Below, in pieces: positions 1-5,333 of a stretch of 7,254 nucleotides of DNA. The stretch's first letter is position 1. The number at the start of each line of letters is the position of its first letter. Location of the stretch: assembly GCA_017407765.1 (NCBI GenBank), contig JAFQVZ010000205.1, positions 1 through 7,254 on the forward strand. Reading direction: 5' to 3'. Below the pieces are notes generated by a model, which was given only the letters and a program-made list of their open reading frames with translations, was not told where the DNA came from and searched no databases. The translations under genes and the position numbers were made by a program. The stretch is from Clostridia bacterium. Lineage in GTDB: Bacteria > Bacillota > Clostridia > Oscillospirales > Butyricicoccaceae.

Positions 1-882
1 GATTCTTGCCGCCTGCTTGATCATGGATTTATCGGCAGATATATTAAGAGGTTCAGGTGAAAGCTCAAGCTTCCAAATGCGGGAAGGGCAGATCATGGCA
101 TATTCTTCATGGATCTCATTGATTATCTCGGCAAGATCAACGGGCGCAAATGTAATTGGATTGCGTCCGCTGTCGCTTCGGGCAAGGAACAGCAGCTGCT
201 CGATAAGTTTCTGCATATGTTCCGATTCGCTTTTGATTGCTGCAATAGATTCCTCAAGTATCTGCGGATCTTCTTTGCCCCAACGGTCAAGCAGGTTTAC
301 ATAACCCTGAATAACCGAGATGGGAGTTCTGAGCTCATGGGAAGCATCGGAAACAAAGCGAGTCTGCTGGCTGTAAAGGGTACGCATTCGGTCGAGCAGG
401 CGGTTGATAGCCTGTTCGAGGCCGACAAGCTCGCTGTTGCCGATATGGAGTTTTTCATCTGTTCTTAGGTGGTCGATCCGCTTTACGGCATTTTCAAGCT
501 GCTCGATTATTTCCTCATCATGCTTTTCCTGGCTAAGCACCTTTGTTGTTTCGACAAGGCGGGTAAGCGGGGCCATAATACGGTGAAGCTCTCCCGAACC
601 AAACATTAGCTTGAACATTAAATATACAAGTTGGACAGCAAGAAGCGGCCGCATAGTGGCATATATGTCGTAAAACACACTTAACGGGATGCTTTCAATA
701 ATATAGGGAAGCTGTTCAGGAGAGAATGAGCTGTTTATGCCTGAAAGCAGTTCTTTGGGAAAAAGTCCCCATGCAATGAGTAGATCACAGATCAGAAAAC
801 AGAAGAAGATCTCGCTCAGAAGGTTGCCATGAAGTCGCCATATTACTGATTGAGTGCTGTTTTTTCTGCGTTTGAACTTCAT
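1..882 (-). CDS. Sensor histidine kinase, C-terminal part cut by window edge
   Basis: This is the membrane sensor of a two-component system. It would autophosphorylate on histidine and pass the phosphate to the response regulator encoded just upstream. The 294 visible residues read MKFKRRKNS... to the left edge with no stop. A short basic N-terminus precedes membrane segment 1 (about residues 21-41), an outside loop of only about 37 residues, membrane segment 2 (about 78-95), a HAMP-like linker (about 96-165) and the dimerisation/phosphoacceptor helix with FVSDASHELRTP, phospho-acceptor His182. The ATP-binding domain, with its N and G boxes, would lie beyond position 1. The ATG immediately follows the regulator stop (TAA-ATG), and AAAGGA at 898-893 can serve as ribosome site, so translation is probably coupled. 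The small outside loop suggests sensing in or near the membrane, but the signal cannot be deduced. Assignment as a HisKA-type kinase is firm; the specific orthologue is not known. Confidence 0.95.
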   Translation of the reverse strand, partial: MKFKRRKNSTQSVIWRLHGNLLSEIFFCFLICDLLIAWGLFPKELLSGINSSFSPEQLPYIIESIPLSVFYDIYATMRPLLAVQLVYLMFKLMFGSGELHRIMAPLTRLVETTKVLSQEKHDEEIIEQLENAVKRIDHLRTDEKLHIGNSELVGLEQAINRLLDRMRTLYSQQTRFVSDASHELRTPISVIQGYVNLLDRWGKEDPQILEESIAAIKSESEHMQKLIEQLLFLARSDSGRNPITFAPVDLAEIINEIHEEYAMICPSRIWKLELSPEPLNISADKSMIKQAARI

Positions 883-1566
883 TTATTCTTCATCCTTTAT
901 AACATAACCCACACTTCGGACCGTGTGTATCAGTTTTACACCGAAAACATCGTCGATCTTGCTGCGAAGGAAACGAATATAAACATCAACCACATTTGTT
1001 TCACCAACATAGTCGAAGCCCCACACCTTCTCCATAAGAATATCACGGGTGAGAACAATGGTCTTATTTATCATAAGGGTCTCAAGAAGCAGGAACTCAC
1101 GGCCTGTAAGCTTGATCTCAGTGCCGTCGTATTTTACGGTGTGTCGGCCGCGGTCGAGCTCGAGCTTTCCGCAGGTGAGGATCTCGGTCTTTACCGAATC
1201 GGCAGCCGTATTTCTGAGGGCAGCACGGATTCGGGCAAGCAGTTCTTCAATAGCGAAAGGCTTGGTAATATAGTCCTGAGCACCCATGTCGAGGCCGCTG
1301 ACTTTATCTATGACAGAATCGCGTGCTGTGAGCATGATAACGGGCAGGTTGGATGTTTTTCTCAGGCGGCGCAGGACCTCGAGGCCGTTGAGTTCAGGCA
1401 GCATAATGTCGAGCAGGCAAAGATCATATTTGCCGGAAAGAGCCTTCTCAAGGCCGGTGCGTCCGTCATGAGCCTTGTCTGTGCCATATCCTTCATGCAT
1501 CAGCTCAAGTTCTATAAAACGAGCCAGCTTTTCTTCGTCTTCTACTATAAGAATATTGGCGGCCAT
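883..1566 (-). CDS. OmpR/PhoB-family response regulator
   Basis: This is a cytoplasmic DNA-binding response regulator of 227 residues, the usual length for the family. The receiver domain (about 3-117) shows the acidic pocket D10/E11, phospho-acceptor D53 in LLDIMLPELNG, T80 in IMLTA and K102 in ITKPF. After a short linker comes a winged-helix output domain (about 128-225), with recognition-helix region ETNVVDVYIRFLRSKI (189-204) and the wing TVRSVGYV near the end. The ATG is preceded by a GGGGGA ribosome site about 6 bases away. The gene lies 70 bp downstream of the DUF4342 gene and directly abuts the kinase, so the three very likely form one transcript and this regulator is the partner of that kinase. 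Close relatives by appearance are ArlR/CzcR-like Gram-positive regulators, but the sequence does not decide the regulon. Confidence 0.96.
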   Translation of the reverse strand: MAANILIVEDEEKLARFIELELMHEGYGTDKAHDGRTGLEKALSGKYDLCLLDIMLPELNGLEVLRRLRKTSNLPVIMLTARDSVIDKVSGLDMGAQDYITKPFAIEELLARIRAALRNTAADSVKTEILTCGKLELDRGRHTVKYDGTEIKLTGREFLLLETLMINKTIVLTRDILMEKVWGFDYVGETNVVDVYIRFLRSKIDDVFGVKLIHTVRSVGYVIKDEE

Positions 1567-1600
1567 TTGATTTCCCCCTTTTCAGATAAAACAGCCGATG

Positions 1601-1621
1601 CCTCCGAAGGAGCTCCGGAGG
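1601..1621 (-). other. Small intercistronic hairpin between DUF4342 gene and regulator
   Basis: CCTCCG (1601-1606) and CGGAGG (1616-1621) form a perfect 6-bp GC-rich stem with a 9-base loop. It lies in the 70-bp gap between the DUF4342 stop and the regulator start. On the minus strand a TTTT run follows only after a 9-base gap, so it is a poor intrinsic terminator. It may be an attenuator or an RNA-processing or stability hairpin that sets different levels of the genes on either side. The role is inference. Confidence 0.35.
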
Positions 1622-1636
1622 ACATAAGGCTATATT

Positions 1637-2221
1637 TTATTTTTCAGTATCGCTGTTATTTGAATCATTATCGCGATCCATTTCGCGCTTGATATCTTTT
1701 TTAATGGCTTCAGCCATTTCAGATGCTTTATCCCACGCCTTATTGATGTTCTCTCGCTCAAGGTCGGGGCCGACAAAGCTATAGCTGCATCCGCAGAAGA
1801 GTCCGATCACAAGCAGAGGCACCGTTACCCAGAATGCAAAAAACAGGGCTGCAACAAATACTGTTACAGGCATTGCAGCGAGAACTTCATCACGGCGTTT
1901 GATCTGAAGGCTGTTGCGATTACCGCGGGCAAAGAGGCTCTTCACCCAGTTTTTGAATGTATACCATCCGTCGTTTTGAGCGGCAGACTTGTGGCCGTAA
2001 AAGCTTTTCTTTCCGGTGACTTCTCCGATAATGGGTTCTTCTTTGGGAGCCTCGGTGTTTTTAGAAGTGTTGTTTTCAGGCGAAGGGATTTTTCCCCTTT
2101 TTTCAAGCAGTATCATAGCATCAAGAAGGTCGCCGCCTGCTTCTTCAAGAACGGCCTTTGCTTCTTCATAGGTTATATTGGCTTTAGCACGGAGCTTTTC
2201 AACTTTTTCGAGATGATCCAT
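1637..2221 (-). CDS. DUF4342 protein with N-terminal UBA-like helix bundle and membrane segment
   Basis: A 194-residue protein of unknown function. Residues about 1-42 (KVEKLRAKANITYEEAKAVL, then a GGDLLDAMILLEK motif) look like the UBA/TS-N-like three-helix fold that begins DUF4342 proteins. A polar linker (about 43-83) follows. The DUF4342 core (about 84-152) has a basic stretch QIKRRDEVLAAMP leading into one long hydrophobic region (about 116-150) that could be one or two membrane passes. The C-terminus (153-194) is a highly charged helix ending in an Asp/Asn-rich tail. The ATG has a strong AAAGGAGG ribosome site (2237-2230). It is the first gene of a co-directional set with the response regulator and kinase. 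A role in envelope sensing or in modulating the two-component pair is plausible from context only. The family call is by recognition of the motif pattern. Confidence 0.82.
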   Translation of the reverse strand: MDHLEKVEKLRAKANITYEEAKAVLEEAGGDLLDAMILLEKRGKIPSPENNTSKNTEAPKEEPIIGEVTGKKSFYGHKSAAQNDGWYTFKNWVKSLFARGNRNSLQIKRRDEVLAAMPVTVFVAALFFAFWVTVPLLVIGLFCGCSYSFVGPDLERENINKAWDKASEMAEAIKKDIKREMDRDNDSNNSDTEK

Positions 2222-2315
2222 ATTTTCATCCTCCTTTGTTTGTTGATGTTATGATAATCTGTTCTGCTTAAGTGCAGATAGATAAAAGATGAAAATAAGA
2301 TTAAAAAGTATTTAA

Positions 2316-2344
2316 AGTATATCAGAATATAAGCAAAAAGAAAA
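2316..2344 (-). promoter_or_regulatory. Weak candidate promoter for the DUF4342-regulator-kinase operon
   Basis: TATACT on the minus strand (2321-2316) is a good -10 box, 17 bp from a poor -35 (TTTTCT, 2344-2339) that lies in the upstream terminator tail. Two direct copies of AAAGTAT (2305-2311 and 2314-2320, 9 bp apart) overlap the -10. They could be a binding site, or could simply reflect AT-rich sequence. The leader would be about 88 bases. No better promoter was seen in the 2240-2345 gap. Confidence 0.3.
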
Positions 2345-2367
2345 GCTCTCCGGTTTTCCCGGAGAGC
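2345..2367 (-). terminator. Rho-independent terminator of the ECF S-component gene
   Basis: A perfect 9-bp stem, GCTCTCCGG (2345-2353) with CCGGAGAGC (2359-2367), closes a 5-base loop. On the minus strand it is followed by TTTTCTTTTT. It lies 12 bp past the transporter stop codon and separates that gene from the DUF4342 operon. Confidence 0.93.
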
Positions 2368-2379
2368 CTCAAGAGTCGA

Positions 2380-2910
2380 TTATTTCTGGATAGCCTTTTT
2401 GACTGTGGGTGCGATGAGCATTGCAATAAATCCGCCGATAGCTGCTGTTACAAGCTGAGGATAGGAGAAAGAAGCTCCGATCATGGCAGCCTGCTTTTCA
2501 TTAAGGGTGAGAAGCATGGGAATAGCCACCTTGATGATGCCGATATAGAGTGTGCCGAACTTGAGGACAGCGCCGGCTGCAAGAGAGATGGCCATGTTTT
2601 TGATCTCAAGTCCCTTAGAGCATACGATACCCCATACGAGAACAAGTACAAGGTTACCCAGCGCGACAAAAGGAACAAGCTGGACAAAGGCGGGACCGAT
2701 GCCGAGGATAAATGCGAAAACAGGGGAAAGCAGCGCTACTGTAACGCCAGAAGCAAGGCCGGCTGTGAGTGTGGACATTACGAGCACCATATTTACCATC
2801 GAACCGGTGACATACTGACCCATAGGCTTGGTTACACTCTGAAGAGTTACGAGCATGGCAATGAAAATTGCTGTGGTGGTGATCCACCTGATTTTAGATG
2901 TGTTGTTCAT
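2380..2910 (-). CDS. ECF transporter S component (substrate-binding membrane subunit), substrate unknown
   Basis: A 176-residue, very hydrophobic protein with about six predicted membrane helices (roughly 8-25, 36-53, 55-72, 77-96, 106-131 and 150-169), the size and topology of S components of energy-coupling factor vitamin importers. The first helix carries an A14-x-x-x-A18 pattern, the type of motif S components use to dock on the EcfT subunit. The S component binds the vitamin or precursor in the membrane, and shared EcfA1/A2/T subunits drive import. None of those are in this window, so a group II (shared-module) arrangement is likely. The start chosen is the ATG at 2910, because GGAGG (2920-2916) lies 5 bases before it. 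An upstream in-frame TTG at 2922 would place that ribosome site inside the gene. It is monocistronic, with its own terminator, and divergent from a CRP/FNR regulator that probably controls it. The substrate cannot be read from sequence. Confidence 0.82.
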   Translation of the reverse strand: MNNTSKIRWITTTAIFIAMLVTLQSVTKPMGQYVTGSMVNMVLVMSTLTAGLASGVTVALLSPVFAFILGIGPAFVQLVPFVALGNLVLVLVWGIVCSKGLEIKNMAISLAAGAVLKFGTLYIGIIKVAIPMLLTLNEKQAAMIGASFSYPQLVTAAIGGFIAMLIAPTVKKAIQK

Positions 2911-2936
2911 ATATTCCTCCAATTTGTTTTGAGGAT

Positions 2937-2942
2937 ATTATA
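2937..2942 (-). promoter_or_regulatory. -10 box of ECF S-component promoter (no -35 match)
   Basis: A perfect TATAAT on the minus strand places the start site near 2930 and gives a leader of about 20 bases that includes the ribosome site. The region where a -35 should lie (about CATACT at 17-bp spacing) does not resemble TTGACA, as expected for a promoter that depends on an activator. The palindrome at 2965-2978 is centred about 41.5 bp upstream of the inferred start. Confidence 0.65.
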
Positions 2943-2964
2943 ACCAAGAAAGGAAGGTTAGTAT

Positions 2965-2978
2965 GTTGCGCAGGCAAC
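2965..2978. promoter_or_regulatory. Candidate CRP/FNR-type operator palindrome GTTGC-N4-GCAAC
   Basis: A perfect 5-4-5 inverted repeat, GTTGC (2965-2969) GCAG GCAAC (2974-2978), lies midway between the divergent transporter and regulator genes. FNR-family boxes (TTGAT-N4-ATCAA) have the same geometry and the same TTG core. The adjacent regulator keeps the Ser-Arg pair in its recognition helix that reads this core in FNR-like proteins. The centre is at -41.5 for the transporter promoter (class II activation) and overlaps the -35 region of the regulator's putative promoter. The geometry is seen directly; binding is inferred. Confidence 0.6.
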
Positions 2979-2994
2979 GTAAATGGTGTATTAT
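2966..2994 (+). promoter_or_regulatory. Candidate promoter of the CRP/FNR-family regulator, overlapping the operator
   Basis: TTGCGC (2966-2971, 3 of 6 matches to the -35 consensus) is 17 bp from TATTAT (2989-2994, 5 of 6 matches to the -10). The start site would be near 3001, 18 bases before the ATG. The -35 lies within the 5-4-5 palindrome, so an occupied operator would block polymerase, giving negative autoregulation. Confidence 0.45.
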
Positions 2995-3018
2995 TTTCGA
3001 TATAAATGAGGTGATTTT

Positions 3019-3681
3019 ATGAAGGAATATCTTAAAGCTGTGCTTGATGCGCAGCTGTTTAAAGGGATAAATGCCGAACAAGCGGAAGAACTGCTCAGAA
3101 ATATGTCAGTAAAGCTTTGCAGCTATGAAAAAGACGATATTATCCAGTGGGAACAGAGTTATATCGATTCTATAGGCATCCTGATATGCGGAAGTGCGGT
3201 TGCATACAGATCGACCGAGAACGGAAATAATATAATAATGAGTCATCTTGGAAGATCCGATGTTTTTGCAGATATTATTGCAGCATCTCCCTCAAAAATC
3301 AGTCCGGTAAGCATCCGTGCGCTTGAGCCGACAAAGGTGGTGTATATTGAATACCTTTCTTTTGTTTCGGGAAAGGTTTCTTCCTGTGCTGCATACAGTA
3401 TTCTCATGCATAATTATATCGAAACGGTTTCGAAGAGGTATTTTGCTTTGCAGGACCGTATTTCATGCCTGATATTACCCAGCCTTAGAGAAAAAATATT
3501 ATATTTTTTGCGGGAACGCTCAGGTGGATGTGTGGGAGAGGTGTTTACAGTTCCTTTTGATCGTTCGGCATTGGCAGAATATCTGAATGCCGACAGAAGC
3601 GCATTATCGCGCGAGCTCTCAAAGCTGAAAAGAGAGGGAAGGATAGAGTATCATAAGAATAGGTTCACACTCCTGAGATAG
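3019..3681 (+). CDS. CRP/FNR-family transcriptional regulator
   Basis: A 220-residue cytoplasmic transcription factor of the CRP/FNR family. An N-terminal cyclic-nucleotide-binding-like beta-barrel (about 15-118, with ICGSAVAYRS near residue 56) is followed by a long dimerisation helix (about 123-150) and a C-terminal helix-turn-helix (about 155-220). The turn and recognition helix are DRSALAEYLNADRSALSREL (181-200). The cAMP-contacting FGE/RxA signature is absent (FAD and a changed loop at 83-100). The five cysteines (C34, C57, C123, C150, C171) are scattered rather than forming the N-terminal Fe-S set of FNR. Neither cAMP nor a classical FNR cluster is therefore the likely effector. The start is supported by GAGGTGA at 3008-3014. 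The gene is divergent from the ECF S-component gene, with a matching palindrome between them, so that gene is its probable target. The effector is unknown; it might be the transported compound or a related metabolite. Confidence 0.92.
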   Translation: MKEYLKAVLDAQLFKGINAEQAEELLRNMSVKLCSYEKDDIIQWEQSYIDSIGILICGSAVAYRSTENGNNIIMSHLGRSDVFADIIAASPSKISPVSIRALEPTKVVYIEYLSFVSGKVSSCAAYSILMHNYIETVSKRYFALQDRISCLILPSLREKILYFLRERSGGCVGEVFTVPFDRSALAEYLNADRSALSRELSKLKREGRIEYHKNRFTLLR

Positions 3682-3684
3682 CAA

Positions 3685-3713
3685 TTTACTTTGAAGCATT
3701 TATATGATATGAT
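3685..3713 (+). promoter_or_regulatory. Candidate promoter of the amidohydrolase gene
   Basis: TTTACT (3685-3690, 4 of 6) is 17 bp from TATGAT (3708-3713, 5 of 6), with the start site near 3720, 34 bases before the ATG. An 8-bp inverted repeat, TTTACTTT (3685-3692) and AAAGTAAA (3717-3724), covers the -35 and the start site. No terminator hairpin was seen after the preceding regulator gene, so read-through from it is also possible. Confidence 0.5.
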
Positions 3714-3753
3714 AAAAAAGTAAACAAGAAAAATATATAAGGAGGCACCAAAG

Positions 3754-5217
3754 ATGTATGACATTCTGATAAAAAATGCAACCGTTATCACTGTCGACCC
3801 TAAACACCATATCTATCAGCCCGGATATGTCGCTGTTCAGGGAGATCGCCTTGCGGCAATTGGCCCTATGGAAGAATTGCCGGCCGAAGCAGCTGCAGTA
3901 AAGGTTATTGATGCTGATGGCCTTTGCGTAATGCCGGGCCTTGTAGATGCCCACGGACATGCCGGACACTGCCTGACCAAAACTCTTGGTGAAAGCAACG
4001 ACACTCAGTATGCCGATGCATGGTGGGGAAAGATGGCTCAGGACATCTATTTCCACTATACAGATGATTTCTTCTGGTATGCGGAAGGCGCATTGGCTGC
4101 GGCCGAGCGTTTGAAGTTCGGCATCACCACAGGTGTCTCTATGTTGGGCAGCACACCGAGGCCGGACAGAGTAGAGAATCTTGCTGCCCATTTTGAAGGC
4201 GCTGTAAAGACCGGCCTTCGTCAGATGTCGGGCGTTGGCAGCTGTGACGGCCCCTGGCCCAAGCATCCCTGGACATGGGAGAACGGCAAGCCTACAGAAC
4301 ATACTCTCACTCCCGAGCAGATGGTGGAGATAACCGAGCGTTCGGTGCGTGAACTGAACGGTAAACATAAACGTCAGATTTGTATCGTTGCTCCGGGCAG
4401 TATGGGCTTTAATGTCGCTGCGGAAACACGGGAGTTTGCTATTTGGAAGAACAAGGAAATGTATCGTATCGCCAAAGAGAATGGTGTTGCGCTGCATACA
4501 CATATTTATGGCGGAGGCATTAAGTTTGTATACGAAACTCTTCCCGAAGCCCTTAACCCCACAACTTCTCTGACTCACTGCACTCAGCTGCTTCCGGAAG
4601 AAATATCTATTCTGGCCGAGACAGGTGCAGTCATGTTCCATGGCCCCACCACTCGTGCCAATATCAAAAACCGCTGCCCCGTATACGAAACCATGCGTGC
4701 CGGCGCGTCGGTCGCTATCGTTACCGACGGCACATCGCCCGACCGCAGCTATGATATCTGGCGTGATATGAAGGTCTTCCAGGTAATTCACCGCGCTCAC
4801 GATAATGATCCTCTGCTTGCACCTCCGGGCAAAGTGCTTGAGATGTGCACCATTGTTCCGGCCCGTGCTATTGGCATGGATAAGGATATCGGTTCGCTCG
4901 AGGTAGGTAAGAAGGCTGATATTATCATCATCAACACCAAGCAGCCGCATCTGGCGCCCTTTGGCATTATGCCGCTCCACCGCGTCGTATACCATGCTCA
5001 GGGCAATGACGTTGACACAGTCATTGTTGATGGCGAGATCATGATGGAAAACCGCAGGATGCTTGCATGCGACGAAGGCCGAATCCTTGCCGATGCCGAG
5101 AAGGCATTCAATGAGATGCGTGCCCGTGTCGGAGATAAGTTTGAGTATTTCACAGCATACGACGATTCGATTTATGATCTTAGAAATAAGACAATGCCCA
5201 GCCCTTATAAAGATTAA
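3754..5217 (+). CDS. Metal-dependent amidohydrolase, SsnA/guanine deaminase-like superfamily (COG0402-type)
   Basis: A 487-residue cytoplasmic hydrolase of the amidohydrolase superfamily, which hydrolyses C-N bonds (deamination or amide/ring opening) using a metal in a TIM barrel. The N- and C-terminal strands form the usual small beta-sandwich (MYDILIKNATVITVD at the start; IGSLEVGKKADIIII at 379-393). Candidate metal ligands are H67 and H69 (VDAHGH), H250 (HTHIYGG), H275 (LTHC) and D325 (TDG); H250 to H275 (25) and H275 to D325 (50) are close to family spacing. The deaminase-type H-x-x-E motif is absent: H250 is followed by G253. The stretch between H69 and H250 is about 40 residues longer than in compact relatives such as TM0936. 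GGAGG at 3741-3745 supports the start. The gene appears somewhat more GC-rich than its neighbours. No signal peptide is seen. The substrate is unknown; purine, pyrimidine, triazine-like or other cyclic ureide/amidine compounds are family possibilities. Confidence 0.9.
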   Translation: MYDILIKNATVITVDPKHHIYQPGYVAVQGDRLAAIGPMEELPAEAAAVKVIDADGLCVMPGLVDAHGHAGHCLTKTLGESNDTQYADAWWGKMAQDIYFHYTDDFFWYAEGALAAAERLKFGITTGVSMLGSTPRPDRVENLAAHFEGAVKTGLRQMSGVGSCDGPWPKHPWTWENGKPTEHTLTPEQMVEITERSVRELNGKHKRQICIVAPGSMGFNVAAETREFAIWKNKEMYRIAKENGVALHTHIYGGGIKFVYETLPEALNPTTSLTHCTQLLPEEISILAETGAVMFHGPTTRANIKNRCPVYETMRAGASVAIVTDGTSPDRSYDIWRDMKVFQVIHRAHDNDPLLAPPGKVLEMCTIVPARAIGMDKDIGSLEVGKKADIIIINTKQPHLAPFGIMPLHRVVYHAQGNDVDTVIVDGEIMMENRRMLACDEGRILADAEKAFNEMRARVGDKFEYFTAYDDSIYDLRNKTMPSPYKD

Positions 5218-5273
5218 AAACCGATGGGCCGAGTGCCTTTGGGATAGATGTTGTGCCGGCTTAATGGGGTGTA

Positions 5274-5302
5274 TTGACACGCGAAAGATCATATTATACA
5301 AT
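5274..5302 (+). promoter_or_regulatory. Strong sigma-A-type promoter of the nitroreductase gene
   Basis: A perfect TTGACA (5274-5279) is 17 bp from TACAAT (5297-5302, 5 of 6). The start site would be near 5309, about 25 bases before the ATG at 5334. This makes the nitroreductase gene independent of the amidohydrolase upstream. No convincing terminator was found in 5218-5270. Confidence 0.85.
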
Positions 5303-5333
5303 CATATCAATAAAAAGATATGTGGAGGACATC

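Noticed and set aside
17..586. Plus-strand frames across the left edge
   Set aside because: They lie opposite the histidine kinase, whose DASHELRTP motif settles the coding strand.
850..1692. A 280-codon plus-strand frame opposite the response regulator
   Set aside because: It runs antisense to an unmistakable OmpR-type regulator, crosses into the DUF4342 gene and has no recognised motif.
2911..3018. Possible riboswitch in the leader of the ECF S-component gene
   Set aside because: The inferred leader is only about 20 bases, and the whole gap is 108 bp filled by promoters and the operator. No riboswitch-like structure or terminator is present.
5218..5270. Possible terminator after the amidohydrolase (GCCG ... 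CGGC)
   Set aside because: Only a 4-bp match over a long loop and no T-run, so it is not a convincing terminator.
3700..5301. A 533-codon open frame on the minus strand opposite the amidohydrolase
   Set aside because: The plus-strand frame has clear superfamily motifs, a GGAGG site and a promoter. The antisense frame shows no recognisable domain, is rich in Cys, His and Arg, and begins inside the downstream intergenic region. It is an artefact of codon bias.
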